A stretch of DNA of 64,000 nt. Origin: Microbotryum silenes-acaulis (Eukaryota > Basidiomycota > Microbotryomycetes > Microbotryales > Microbotryaceae). The notes below the pieces were generated by a model. The model had not been told where the DNA came from, ran no database searches, and saw only the letters and a list, made by a program, of their open reading frames with translations. Shown here one piece after another: positions 37,901 to 49,412 of this stretch (positions within the stretch are counted from its first letter, which is position 1; each line of letters starts with the position of its first letter). A program made the position numbers and the translations under genes. The stretch covers positions 1,240,001-1,304,000 of the forward strand of contig QPFY01000003.1 in the NCBI GenBank assembly GCA_003665825.1. The letters run 5' to 3'.

Positions 37901-39184
37901 CAGTGGTGGTGGAAACGTACATGGTAAATTGCCAACCAGGCGTAAACGCAGGATCAAAAGGCTTTCCACTGACCAACGCTTCCATCTTCGCCGCAAAGCA
38001 TGCGGCCAGGGATGCATGAACACGACATCTCCTGGCACGAATACTCGGTGTAGTGGCTGTCATATCCCGTCTGGAGGGATGAGGTGCAGTTTCGAAGGCC
38101 GCAATAGAACGATTCGACCTTGCCGATCCAGAACTGGAAGCCGCACGTCGCGGATGAAACATCGCAAGTAAATGTCACTTGGGGTGGTCGACCAGGCAAC
38201 ATGTCGAGGATCTTGCGATCTATAGGGGGACGGCGCAGTATCAGTCCGATCAGCCACACACCCTCCGAAGCGACAATCCAAGACCTCTTGCTTACTAGTG
38301 ACATCGCACATCTGGAACATCTCCTTCACCGCATAGCCTTGCTTGTAGCACACAGCATTTTCGTCGTCGGAGCCTTGACCATCGCCGTCTCCCTTATCGT
38401 TCTTATCACTGGCCTTGAGCATGCCGTTGGCCGGGTCTCGGCTGGCAATGAGTGCGGAGCAGGCCCTGTTCGTCTCACAGACTGCGAATAGGTGTGGAGC
38501 ATCGGTTTAGTAGGGTGCATGGGGTTCGGACGATGCCTGGAGTGTCCAGACGCACCGTTGCAGTTTATACCACCCCATCCGGGTTCGCACTCGCACTCTG
38601 TGTCGTTTCGGGGGAAACGTTCGTTCCCATCGGCGAGCGATCCGCAGACTGCTCACGTACCACCCTTGCCGGGATTCATCAGTATCGTGGTCCAGGACGA
38701 TCGAGTAATCAAGCTGTGACTGACGTGGTTTGGAGCAGTCTTCGCCCCCGAATCCGGGTGGGCAGATGCACTGTCCGTTGTAGTCGTTGCATACGCCTGA
38801 ACAAGGCGGCGATCGAGGCGATGTAGAGTGATGTTGATGTTATGAGGGTCAGCTTCAAATAGAGATCAAGAGTTTACCAGTATACTTTTCATGGTATCTT
38901 CACTGACCGGTGTTGAGGCATGTGAAGGCCGGCAGCACGCAATTGAACGGATTGCACGGCGGGCATTCTGGCGGGCGGGGCATCAAGAGCGACGCTGGCC
39001 CAGAGACGATACCATAGCTTGCTCGACTCGAATCAGGAACGATCTTGCTGATCTTGTTGCCCGTATTGGTGTCGTGCGAAGGCAGTTGATTGAGCAGTAC
39101 TCCATTGCGTGCGGCGGACGCTATCGTGGCCACCAGCGCGAACGACGTCGTCCAGCGCACGATCGTCCGATCCAGCGGCGTCAT
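34976..39184 (-). CDS. ADP1: ADP1-type ABCG transporter with extracellular EGF-like region
   Basis: Half-size ABC transporter; substrate unknown. Thirteen exons in transcript order: 39184-38908, 38796-38725, 38648-38556, 38481-38296, 38219-37974, 37894-37625, 37557-36916, 36837-36064, 35996-35966, 35896-35504, 35426-35284, 35212-35151 and 35077-34976 (1096 aa). N-terminal signal peptide, then EGF-like Cys clusters ([32 protein letters not shown]), [20 protein letters not shown] and a membrane segment ([21 protein letters not shown]). Nucleotide-binding domain: [29 protein letters not shown] and TIHQPQS. A six-span membrane domain follows. Order and length match yeast Adp1. Exon 9 is only 31 nt. 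Confidence 0.93.
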
Positions 39185-39402
39185 TGGTCCCCGATTCGGC
39201 TGCGGTGGATCGCTTCGGTGGGTCCGACAACTCCTCGGTTAGCGAGATCAGTCAAAACAATCTCTTTCCGACCAAGGAGAGTCGAGAGTCGAGAGATTGG
39301 TGTTGGAGCGTAAGTGTACGACGTCGGTGCGACGTCCGATCGGGCAAGAGGGCAACGGGCGAGCAGTGGCACCGGGTGGTGGCTGAGGACGGCACCCGGA
39401 CG

Positions 39403-39441
39403 CTGGGCTAGGCTGGGCTAGGCCAGGCTACAGGCTGGGCT
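39403..39441. repeat. GGGCTAGGCT-type tandem repeat
   Basis: About four imperfect copies of a 10-bp GGGCTAGGCT/GGCCAGGCTA unit. Confidence 0.7.
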
Positions 39442-39677
39442 GCGCAGGGTCGCTTCAGGCTGAGTAATGGCCACTTTGCAAAGTGGAGGTCTCCAGTTTC
39501 CCAGTCTCCCAGAGGCCATAACACTCGTGAACGCCCCAAGGGATCCTCCATCAAAGGGATCATCGAGCTCCAACTCTGTCCTATTACATCTTCAATCCTC
39601 GAACCCAGTTGATGGGGGTAGTAACCCCCCCTCCCTTTTCGTCGTGCAGCGAGCAGGCCGATACTTCACTGATCATG

Positions 39678-39710
39678 AGCTTCGATAGCTTCGATAGCTT
39701 CGATAGCTTC
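39678..39710. repeat. 9-bp tandem repeat AGCTTCGAT
   Basis: Three full copies and a partial fourth, perfect. Confidence 0.9.
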
Positions 39711-39958
39711 ACTCTTGACTGTTGCAGCCCCCACCCCCACTTGGTCCGAAACCGGCCCACAGCTCGCGGATCGAGTCGCCTTCAAGTTCAAGCTTCGTTG
39801 CCCTTCCTTCGCCCACCGCCGAGCGCAAGTCCTGGACGCCTGAATTCCTGAACCCTTCCCTTCGAGACATCACATCTTTCGATCCGCCTTTCGAACGGGG
39901 ACTGCACGTGTGCCCATTTGGCGGAAGCATAGGTGCGCGTCTTCTCAATTTTGATTGA

Positions 39959-42406
39959 TTTTCATTTTGCCGTAGACTAACCAAGTATTGTCGGCGGGCC
40001 CGACGGGTCTATGGGGACCGCCCCATCGATGACGCGGCACTGAAGGCGATCATCGACGGCCTCGCTTCAACTCGCCTCTCCCCCGCGGACTCACTCAAGC
40101 TCGAGGAAGCGTACCCGTTGGAGGACATGACAAAGGCTCAAGAGGCGTGTAAGTCGAACTCTTCGCCAGGGCCTGACGGCCTCCCGGTTGAGTTCTATCG
40201 CGCTACGTGGCCGGCCACTGGCCCGATTCTTCGAGACGTCATCAACTCGATCCCCACCGAGGCCCGTCAGCCTGGACCTCTTCCCCGCAACACCGCCCAC
40301 ATCCATCTCATCCGCAAACGCGGCGAGAGTTGGATGCTCATCCGCAAACGCGGCGAGAGGGATCAGCTCTCGAACAAACGCCCCATATCGCTCATCAATG
40401 CGGACGAGCGCATCATCTCGCAAGCCCACAACCAGCGCCTCGCTCCCTTGCTCGAGTCCCTGATCGGCCCAACCCAACGTGGCTTTGTTCCGAACCGTTG
40501 GATCGGCACGAACATCGCTGAGGTCCAGTGTCTCATGGACCCTGGACTTCCGGGCTCAACACCCGTGTCCGGCATGCTAGCGGTGATGGACTTTGAAAAG
40601 GCTTACGATCGTCTTTCCCACGCGTACCTTGATGCAGTCCTCTGCGCCGTTGGCCTCGGCCCCAAAGCCCGCCAATGGTACCGAGCGACCTACACCAACC
40701 AATCCGCCTCGATCTTCCTCAGCGGTTGGCTCTCTGCTGCTTTCGACATCCTGTCGGGCGTTCGGCAAGGTGATCCTCTGGCTCCGTCTCTCTTCGTTCT
40801 GGCGATCGAAGGTTTTGCCTGTCAGATTCGATTGAGAGTCAAGGGCATCGAGATTGCGGGCCTCCAAAACATTCGAGAACTCCTCTTTGCCGACGACGCT
40901 TGCTGCGCACTCCACAACCTCTCGGACCTCGACCACCTCAATCGGGCGATCGAGCTTTACGAACGGGCAAGTGCCAGCAAGCTCAGCAACGCCAAATCTT
41001 TCCTCTACCCCCTCGGAGCTTTTCGGGATCGGCCGATCGCCCCAGATCTCGGGACCTGGCGTCTCAGCGATTCGCAGTTTCGCTACCTTGGTATTCAGGT
41101 CGGGGTGGAGATCGCCGAGGATGCGGGCTGGGAAGATGTCAAGGCGTCGACCATCGCTCGGATACGCTCAATTCCGATGTACGATCTCCCATATGCAGCC
41201 AAGTGTTCGATCATCAACATCTACTGCTACACAAAGATCCTGTACTACAGCCGATTCCTCCCCGCCCCCAAGAGCGTTGTCAAGGAGATCGAGGAGGCCG
41301 TCATGCTCACCATTCACGGTCGAGCTTCGGATGGTACTCAGCGACGTCCGAAGGTCTCCCGGTCGCGCCTCTGCACCCCTCTCGATCACGGCGGCTTCGG
41401 CTTGATTGATCTGCCTCGGCGTCTAGCGATCGATCACGCGAAGTGGGTCTTCCAGCTCCGGGCCCCGGACGGCTGCTTCACACGCCACCTCTTCGACATC
41501 CGCATTCGCCTCCAGGCACCGAACCAACCAACCCCTTTCACCTTGTCCAGACCGGCCCCCAACCAGCATCGTCGCCCTTGGATCTGGATCTGGTGGGCAT
41601 ACTTTTGCCATCCTCCCCCAAAGTGGGACCATGCGGTGAGAAAGACGAGAAAACTTCTTCCTGCACGTTGGGTCCGATACTTCGAAGCCTGGGCGTCGGT
41701 GACCACGCTCAATCCCCCGGAACTCTCCAAGAGCCAGAACCTCGAGCAATGGGCGACGCACGTACTCTACTTCCCAGCGGGTCACGGAATACAACTCTCG
41801 GTAAACCCGACGCTTTTTCGAGGGCCTGATGGCGAGGTGATGACGCCGTCTTCGTTCGTGAACGCGTCCAAACGCCACCAAGTCTTCATCTTCCCTCCTA
41901 TCTTCCCCAAGTGACACCAGAAGGTATTCTATCTGCCTGAGCAACGTTGGAACGCTTGGTGGAAGGCTTTGCGCAAGGTTCGCCGGGTTCACTCGGACGC
42001 CGAGGATACCGGCCACCTTCTCTCCCTGGGGTCCCTCCATCCGGGCAGCCAAGTCGCCTCCCCAACCAGCCCTCACCCCAACAATCGATCTGCCTCCTGT
42101 GTGATGTGCCTCTCGGAAGCACCCGAGTGCCTGGCCCACCTCACGGTCGGCTGCCCATTTGCCCGGCGTCTCTGGTCTGCGCTGTCCCCGACCCCCCACC
42201 CAGTCTTTGTGGACTTTGTATGTCCGGTCGTGTCTCGCTCGGAACGTCGCCTTGTCGAACTGCGAGTCCTCTTCTTTCACTCGATCTGGAAGCTCTGTCG
42301 CCGTCGCCGATTCTCGTCGGATCTTTTGGAACCGATCGCCGAAACGGACTTCGAGGGGCTTCGAGCCTCTATTCAGGAGTCCAAGGATCGCCTAGTGTCT
42401 CTGTAA
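39959..42406 (+). pseudogene. Non-LTR retrotransposon (LINE) reverse transcriptase, 5'-truncated
   Basis: A single frame runs from just after a stop at 39956-39958 to TAA at 42404-42406, broken by one in-frame TGA at 41912-41914. Reverse-transcriptase motifs: SSPGPDGLPVEFYR, KRPISLINADERI, GFVPNRWIGTNI, AVMDFEKAYDRL (catalytic Asp), GVRQGDPLAPSLF, LLFADDACC (catalytic ADD) and QFRYLGIQVG. The C-terminal part has the zinc-binding motif CVMCLSEAPECLAHLTVGC. No endonuclease domain is left, as expected of a 5'-truncated LINE insertion. A 30-bp in-frame duplication (40307-40366) repeats LIRKRGESWM/LIRKRGERDQ. Nearly intact otherwise, so the insertion is probably fairly recent. Confidence 0.9.
40307..40366 (+). 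repeat. 30-bp tandem duplication inside the LINE ORF
   Basis: CTCATCCGCAAACGCGGCGA plus GAG at 40307-40329 recurs exactly at 40337-40359, a 30-bp period that adds ten residues to a conserved reverse-transcriptase region. Confidence 0.9.
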
Positions 42407-42460
42407 GCCACCAAAGGGGGTTTTAGTGGGTATATGGTTGATCCTGGTTCAGGGTCAATG

Positions 42461-43689
42461 AGTCCTACACTACTGGCTTCTGCCAGTGTGCGTAACAGCA
42501 TTCCCTCCGACTTTTCCGAAGATTTCTAGGTATTAATATAAATATAATTATGCTGTCAATGAAGTCTATCAAATCCTTAAAACTATATAATAAAAAAGTT
42601 GTCCCAAGACAAACCACGTGGCGTGACGTCATAGGCAGCTCTCGGTCCAGTGCGTCCCAGCTAGCTAGCGCTGTTTCAGCATGGGTCGGCCAACGACAGA
42701 TCGTTTCGTCTACGTTTGCCGAGGTTCCAACGTTCGCCGAGGTTCCATTTCCCATCAAAGCAGCCTGGCACGTGACCCTCTGCTTCCCGAAGCAGACTGA
42801 GACGACCTGTCTTGCGTGTCTACCACATCGTAGCGTAGTTCCTTCAATCCTCCAGTTCCTGCCACTGCCGAAATCTATGCCAGACCTCGGGTAGTGTCGG
42901 CCAGTGCGCCGATTCCGCCGTTAGGGGCCCCGCCAGCGTCTCACGGCTTGCCGACACTGGGCTTCACTCCACGACGTTCCGCGGCCTTCCGCGACATTCT
43001 ATGAGCCCGGTTTAAACTGAGGCGCAGGCTTCTCCATCTTTCTCCCTCCTGCTCTTCACACCTTACCCATCGCCACCTCGAGCTCGCGACACCCGAAGGG
43101 GTCGTCGTGGAAGCTCTGCAACGAATACGGGACAAGTTTTCTCAAGAAATGGCTGCCCCATGCAGCATAGCTACGGATTCGAGTAAGTAACTTCCTGATC
43201 TGTGCTCTTGGTGTGGGATTGTTCAGGAGCTAATGGAAAACTACCAAGCAGCAATTCCCTTCAACACGTCCTCTTTGAATGTCAACCCTCGAGTTGTTTT
43301 TTCACCATCAGCTGGTGACACTGCATGCGTGAGTTATGACTTGACATGGCTGTGCAGTCTTAGATATGACGGAAAACCTGATACGAAAAACAGACATTGG
43401 ACGTCAGTGACACAGCGGAAGGATTGACTTCGTACGGTTGAGAATCCGGGTCCATGGGACACTAAATGTGAGTCTTCACTGTCATTGCTACAGATGGTCA
43501 ACAGCAAGAATACTGATAGTTGTAATAAACGAATCACGCAAGAAAAACAGGTTCCTTGAATTGCGGCTCACCATCCCGTGGCAGATCCTCAACGGCTCGG
43601 TTCGGTGGAGTGACCTTCGTGTTGGCAGGTGTGTGCCAATCTTTCAACAGCACAGCGCAGGGCAGCATGACTAACTGACCGGTTGGACT
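42461..43689. other. Gene-free stretch before Helitron C coding remnant
   Basis: AT-rich patch at about 42520-42600, otherwise unremarkable. It may be partly the body of the downstream Helitron. No gene is recognised. Confidence 0.4.
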
Positions 43690-44437
43690 GTAACATCACA
43701 GGGGATTCGTGACCGAAACGGAACGGGCAAACGCACAGGACTTTTCAGATTGGCTCTTAGGAGTTGGAGATGGCTCGGCGAACAAAACAGAAGACTTTAT
43801 CGCTCCCACGTGAGCTTCTCCTGCCGGCGATCACGAGGAGCAGATCCGGGTTGATCAGACACGTTTATCCCGTCCCCGCGCTCGAACTGGACAATATGTT
43901 GATAGGCGAAAAAGTCGAATACTTCCGATAGCGAGCAAAATTGGCGCCCAAAAATTCGCAGGTGGATCACATCAACGACATGGTGCTCGACCTGCTGCCG
44001 GGTGACGCTCAAACGTTCTACAGCGCGGATTCGGTCGAAAACGAAGACGAATCACTGTTCTTGATCGAGTACCTTCAGAGTCTCAACATCGCCGGGATGG
44101 CGTTGCACGCTGCAAAATTCAAAGGTTGTCAACTCGGTTACACACCCGCGTGCTCGAGGCCATCATTCTCACAGGAGATCATGCTGGACAGCCCGTTTTG
44201 TTGCGGTCTCGACGACGGTCTGAGCCCATCATCGGGCTCCCAGAGAACAAAAAAGTAGTTCAGTGATGAAATGAAGGCTCTGTACATTTGATCGTCGTCG
44301 CGCGCTCCTCTCCCGACTTCAACCACTAGGCTTCCGTTACTGAGCAGTACCGCAGCTGTTGCAGCAAAGTACATCACATTTCAGCGGGTCAACGGTTACG
44401 GTGTGAGGTGGCGCGCGGAGCGCGCCGCCGAACCTAG
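43690..44437 (+). mobile_element. Decayed Helitron C (helicase remnant, 3' hairpin and CTAG end)
   Basis: The Pif1-type helicase remnant is followed by hairpin GGCGCGC (44410-44416), loop GGA, GCGCGCC (44420-44426), then GCCG and AACCTAG (44431-44437), followed by T. This is a complete Helitron-type 3' end. The last seven bases (AACCTAG) are identical to terminus B at 25678-25684. The left boundary is unknown and the element may extend well upstream. Confidence 0.78.
43700..44145 (+). pseudogene. Helitron Pif1-like helicase fragment
   Basis: Two frames broken by a stop and a frameshift near 43,800-43,930. First piece: [20 protein letters not shown] then [16 protein letters not shown] (about 43704-43808). 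Second: LAPKNSQVDHINDMVLDLLP then GDAQTFYSADSVENEDES and FLIEYLQSLNIAGMALHAAK (43941-44128). These are the familiar F-x-WLLxVGDG and LAPKN..VD.IN...LP/YSADS segments of Helitron helicases. The end of the helicase is missing. Confidence 0.8.
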
Positions 44438-44892
44438 TAATAAATAAACGGCCCCAGAACAACCCCCGGCCCGCACGGGTTTGAAATTCACCCCACAAAA
44501 GCGAGAGCGCCCTGAGTCCGGCAGTGGACACTGGACGTGGTCTGCAGAGCCGTCCCACGGGGTCCGAGCGACAACAAACGGTGACAGAGCGGCTCAGCAC
44601 TTGATGTTGCGTGGATTTTGGAGAACCGTTTGGGGGCCGGTCATCATGGAAAGTCACCTGCCAGATGATGCCACTGGTCTGAACAAGCGCGCGGCGATGA
44701 CCTCCGCCGCCACTGATAGAGGACCGCCCCGGTCTCGAGGGCAAAGTCTCAGCACACCAGAGCACACCAGTGGTTACCGACAATTCATCACACCATCGAG
44801 CCCTGACATCCACCTTTACTTCCTCAAGTTCCATCCAAAATCATCTACAACCCACGTCCACCAGCTTTGTGCCCCATCCAGCTCCCGAAATC
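44438..44892. other. Leader region of the F-box-like gene
   Basis: Follows directly on the Helitron C end. An in-frame ATG at 44770 would lengthen the F-box-like protein by 41 residues. Confidence 0.4.
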
Positions 44893-46643
44893 ATGCAGAA
44901 GAACTACAGTCATCCTGCTTGGACCATCTTCACCGTGCCCGCCGATCCCCCGACGGTACCGACTCTACCGTTGCGGTGCACGCTTTCCCCCAGCATCGGC
45001 AACCTCGAAGAAGCTCACATCAGCGAACTCAATCTCGAGCCTACTTCTACCCAAGAGCGTCGGAGATCAGAACTGCCGATCGAGATCGTTCGCCAGATCC
45101 TCGAGGAGGCCGTCAACGCGGCGAGAAGCGAACTTTTCATTTGCGATGGCGTGTTTCTGCCCATCACCACGCAGTGCTCTGTCAGTTTGATCACCTTCGA
45201 GGTTTACATGACATCTGGCACTGACCCGGATCGAATTCTCAGACATGCGCCTACAGATTGCTCGCCGGCGTGTGCAGTCAATGGCGGGAGGTCGTGCGAG
45301 AAATCTTCCACCGCTCCATCATCATCGGCGAGCGGACCTGCCAAGACGCTGGTGAGCCCCGGGCACTCCACAGGGGCTAATTCGATGTCAGTAACTGACC
45401 AAGGATCACTATCCCGCAGAACTCATCGAAACCCTCGGTAAAAATGACCAGGCCGCCGCTCATGTGCGATCGATCGATGCAAGCTGTCGCACCAAGAATC
45501 ACTCGCTCCCCGAACTCATGCCTACCGCCCCGGCAACCATCGTCGAAAAGTACGAGTTGGAACGTGCCGCTGATGTCACCCTGTAAGTGTCGCAGCCTGT
45601 CCCTCCGATCGAGCGCTGCTGATGCTCACGATTCAACCGTTCATTCTGTCCTGGTCGAAATTAGGGGTCAGCAACTCGTCAAGAGCATCATCCCTCTCTG
45701 CCCACTGCTCACCACCTTCGACGCCGACTTTGGCCACCATCCTGAGCTTCTTAAGCCCGGTCTTCTTCCTCCTTCCATTACGACCCTCACCTTGCGCAAT
45801 GTCTCGGCCGTTGAGACGTTTATCTTGCTGGCCGAGCTCCCAAGGGTTACGGACCTGACGTTGAGGATCGCTCCGTAAGTCACATTCAGGCGGTTTGGAA
45901 ACGCGTTGGTTTGGGCTGACTGAATAGCTTGTGCCAACAGAGACTGGCTGCTTCACGAGGAGATCAAGCCTTGCATTCTCGAGCGATACAAAGTGCAGCT
46001 CACACGCTTCGAGCTTTCCGCGACTGCCTGGGGTGAAACCTCGGTTGCAGATCTCCAACTACTGCTGGAACACTCGGCTACGACGTTGAAGTCTCTCGCG
46101 ATCCGCAACAAGTCGTCCTTCACGTCGCACAAGTTCGCCCCGGTCGCTCAAGGTCTGGTCAAGATCTACGCGCCTCAACTCGAGGAGCTGAGCGTCAGGG
46201 ATCTGCCAAGAGGCGGTATGGGATGCAAAGGTCAGTCAGAAGTTCTTTTAGAAATTGTAAGTGTCTCCTCAGCTGACGACTGTACCTGCGACCTTCTCCA
46301 CACAGAGCATAAGGAGGTCTCCTACTTCCCCTCACCCCCTGTCCCTTTGCCTCGCCTTCGACATCTACACTTAACCGGCATACCTTCCTCACCCACCTTC
46401 TTCGCCTCTCTTAAAAGTCCCAACCTATCCCGTCTAGTGATAGAAGAATTCGATGATCCTTCTGGACTGGCCTTGCTCACGACGCTGAAGAGTCACTTGA
46501 TGCCCAAGCTCAACTCGCTGCGCGTGTGTGGAATCGCGGACAAGACGGCCAAGGTCGACCTCCTCGAATGGTGCGCCGCAAATGGGGTGACTTTGGCGGC
46601 CGGTTGGCGTTTGGTAGAGATTCAAAGGGCTTGGTGGTTTTGA
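44893..46643 (+). CDS. F-box/LRR-like protein
   Basis: Probable substrate adaptor of an SCF-type ubiquitin ligase; substrate unknown. Six exons: 44893-45180, 45243-45351, 45420-45582, 45665-45874, 45941-46230 and 46306-46643 (465 aa). The F-box-like motif LPIEIVRQILEEAVNAARSE lies near residue 62. The spliced AYRLLAGVCSQWREVVREIF completes the F-box helix 3 pattern. Downstream are degenerate leucine-rich repeats (HVRSID, LLPPSITTLTLRNVSAVE, LPRVTDLTLRIAPDWLL, YAPQLEELSVRDLP, LPRLRHLHLTGIPSSPTFFA, MPKLNSLRVCGI). The short introns and repeat style match the expanded fungal F-box families. The start could be 44770. Confidence 0.75.
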
Positions 46644-47058
46644 AAAGCGTGTGTAGAGCTGGAATTAGTTGTGTCTTTTTCATGACCTGGGTGGTCCGTG
46701 CGAGCGTCTACTCCGGTTTCGGCCACACGCCGGGCGCCTCGCCAATCAGCGACAGCGCAAAGGCGGCTGCTGGCGGCTGCAGCCAGTCTGCACCCCGCCG
46801 CCGAAATAAAGGCGGGGTGGGTCGGTCGAAGGCTTTCTCTTTCTGATCCTATCGTCTCGCCCGCTCCTTGTAATCACTTTGATCATCGTGAGTACCGGTG
46901 TGGTCACCTGCTATCTCGCGTTACTCATCGTCCTCTGTACCCTGCTCTCTCACCTTGTCACTGATCGTGTATCGCCTCCCCACCGTCGCTCAACGGCCGT
47001 TCGTGCCTGGTCTCCTCGACGGCTTTCACGTGTGCCGGTGCTGCTCTCAGAATCAGCC
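46644..47058. promoter_or_regulatory. Upstream region of the cytochrome b5-acyl-CoA dehydrogenase gene
   Basis: About 415 bp with CT-rich tracts before the start codon; no specific motif assigned. Confidence 0.4.
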
Positions 47059-49412
47059 ATGTCTCTTCCTCAAAGCAAGACGCAGTATCTCACCGTGCCC
47101 GCCACGGCCAAGTCCAAGTCGCTCAAGACCTACACCAAGGAGGAAGTAGCCCAGGTACGTCAATGAGTGTGTTGTGGTTGGACCGTTGTGCTCGGGCAGG
47201 CACTGGGACACGCGCGCCATCTGTGCCGATTCGGGCTGAGCGGCGCCCAGCGACCTCGACCTCCGGCTAACCGACGCCGAGCCGGCGCTCTGTGCGGTGC
47301 GGTGGCTCTCCGCGATCGCTGCCATCATATTCAACGCAGCACGTCATCTATCGTCTGTATACTGACCCGAACATCGTCCCTCGTCCGTGATTGCCAACGA
47401 ACAGCACTCCAAGGATGGTGATCTTTGGTGCATCATCGACTCGGCCGTCTATGTAAGCTCTGCGCCCGAATGACACGCGTCGCGCGTTACCTGTCCGCGA
47501 CGAGCTCACTCACTGACGGCCGTCATCTTCTGTCCCTACTCTGCGCATTCCACAACCCACAGGAGTAAGTCCTACTCTATGAATCGTGTCCTATCACAGC
47601 TTCGACAACTAAAAGCGCAGCTCCTTTCCACTGCAGCTTGAGCAAGTTTGTCGACTTGCACCCCGGTGGAACCGCAGTGTTGCTCGATGAGCTCGTTGCT
47701 GGCAAGGTCAGTGATACCCGCATCGGTGCTCAAAGTAATGGACCAGAGGGCTGACTAGACCAAACTCCGCCTCCACAGGATGCCACCGATGCCTTCTTCG
47801 GCATGCACCGATCCGAAGTGCTTGTCAAGTACGGCCGATTCATCATTGGCACGATCGAGGGCGCCAAGCCTCGCTATATCCTGCCGACGCCCGGTGTTCT
47901 TTCGCCCGTCCCTTACGCCGAGCCCACCTGGCTAACCGAGGGCTTCAAATCGCCTTACTATAACGACGGTCACCGCGCACTGCAAAAGTACATGCGCGAG
48001 TTCAACGACGAGTACGTGCGCGCCGAGGCCCAGGCGCACGAAAAGTCGAACGAGCGACCGACGGTCGAACTCATCCAGAAGATGGGTGCCGAGGGTATCT
48101 ACATCAACCACATGCGTCTCGGCCCCGGTAAGCTCCTTCACGGCTTGACTCTCCCCGGTGGCGTCAAGGGTGAGGACTTTGACTACTTCCATGAGCAAAT
48201 CGTCACGCAAGAGCTCGTACGCACTGGTGCTCGCGGCTACGCCGATGGTCTCCAGGGTGGTATGGTCATCGGTCTCCCCCCCGTCATGAACTACGGTTCG
48301 CCGGCTCTCAAGAAGGAGATCATCCCCGAGGTCCTTGCCGGTCGCAAGTTCATCTCGCTCGCCATCTCCGAAGCCTTCGCCGGCTCCGACGTCGCCGGTC
48401 TTCGCTGCATGGCCAAGAAGTCCGCCGACGGCAAGCACTACATTGTCAACGGTACCAAGAAGTGGATCACGAACGGAAACTTTTCGGACTACTTCTCGAC
48501 CGGTGTCAACACGGGTAACGGCCTTTCTATGCTCTTGATCCGCCGTGGCGAGGGCGTCGACACCAAGTTGATCAAGACATCCTACTCGACCGCGGCTGGT
48601 ACGGCCTACATCACCTTCGACAACGTCAAGGTTCCCGTTGAGAACTTGATGGGTAAGGAGGGCAAGGGTATCTACGTCATCTTGACCAACTTCAACCACG
48701 AGCGTTGGGTCATGTGCTGCGGTTCCGTGGCCGGTTCGCGCCTGATCGTCGAGGAGTGCTTCAAGTGGGCCCACCAGCGCAAAGTCTTTGGCAAGCCTTT
48801 GATCGAGCAAGCCGTGATTCGCGAGAAGTTCGCGCACATGTTCGCCAAGATCGAGTCGCTGCAGGCCTACCTCGAGAACATCACCTACCAGATGAACCAC
48901 CTCACCTACGCGCAGCAGGGTGACTTGCTTGGTGGCCCGATCGGTGCGCTCAAGATGTGGTGCACCAAGATGGCCGGTGAGATCTCGTCCGAGGCCGTTC
49001 AGATCTTTGGTGGACGTGGTATCACGCAGGGTGGTATGGGTGGTATGATCGGTGAGTGGACCTTCTCCATGAGACCTGGAGACTTGCGTGGTTCCTTTTT
49101 GCTGAGACTTGCACACCTGTCTCCAGAGCAATTCCAACGCACGCAAAAGTTCGATGCTATTCTCGGTGGTGCAGGTGAGTTGGCCCCTTTGCCTCGCGGT
49201 GACAAGTCTGTGCTTTGCTGACCTTGCCTGCTCGTTTCTCCCTCTTTCTTGAAATCGATAGAGGAGATTCTCGGAGATCTTGCGGTAAGTCGCGATTCGG
49301 CGCTGCTCGCAGGGTCGAGCCCAATCACTGATCCTGTCCCCTGTGTTTCTGTGCCGTTCTTTGCGAACAGGTCCGCCAAGCGAGCAGGAAGATGCCGCGT
49401 GCAGTTTTGTAA
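47059..49412 (+). CDS. Cytochrome b5-acyl-CoA dehydrogenase fusion
   Basis: Flavoenzyme that oxidises acyl-CoA, fused to an N-terminal haem-binding cytochrome b5 domain; location unclear. Eight exons: 47059-47154, 47405-47452, 47563-47564, 47637-47706, 47779-49051, 49127-49174, 49262-49284 and 49371-49412 (533 aa). The b5 core reads YTKEEVAQHSKDGDLWCIID, SAVYDLSKFVDLHPGG (haem-ligand HPGG) and DATDAFFGMH. The Asp of VYD comes from a 2-nt exon (GA). The dehydrogenase part shows GRKFISLAISEAFAGSDVAG, KKWITNGNFSDYF, STAAGTAYITFDNVKVP, VFGKPLIEQAVIREKFAHMF and VQIFGGRGITQGGMGGMI. It ends RQASRKMPRAVL, with no clear peroxisomal PTS1. Such fusions are known in fungi. The long antisense frame here is a codon-bias shadow. 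Confidence 0.9.
47563..47564 (+). other. Predicted 2-nt microexon (GA)
   Basis: Flanked by CCCACAG and GTAAGT. Upstream exon 2 ends on a full codon (VY) and downstream exon 4 must be read from its second base to give LSKFVDLHPGG. Only the two bases GA make GAC (Asp) and keep the frame. Confidence 0.8.

Larger units (their letters stand above)
39185..39958. other. ADP1 promoter side and LINE left flank
   Basis: Contains GGGCTAGGCT-type tandem repeats (39403-39441) and a 9-bp AGCTTCGAT array (39678-39710). A 78-codon open frame at 39722-39958 is in the same frame as the LINE reverse transcriptase but shows no LINE similarity I can name. Confidence 0.45.
39959..42460 (+). mobile_element. 5'-truncated LINE
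   Basis: The reverse-transcriptase pseudogene plus a short 3' tail after TAA at 42406. No poly-A tail or target-site duplication could be identified, so the right edge is approximate. Confidence 0.7.

Noticed and set aside
39722..39958. 78-codon open frame in frame with the LINE as part of its endonuclease
   Set aside because: Ends in a stop before the reverse-transcriptase part and has no endonuclease motif. It could equally be host flanking sequence.
47932..49146. 404-aa open frame on the minus strand
   Set aside because: Exactly antisense to the acyl-CoA dehydrogenase exon. Its composition is a mirror of biased GC-rich codons and it shows no domain.
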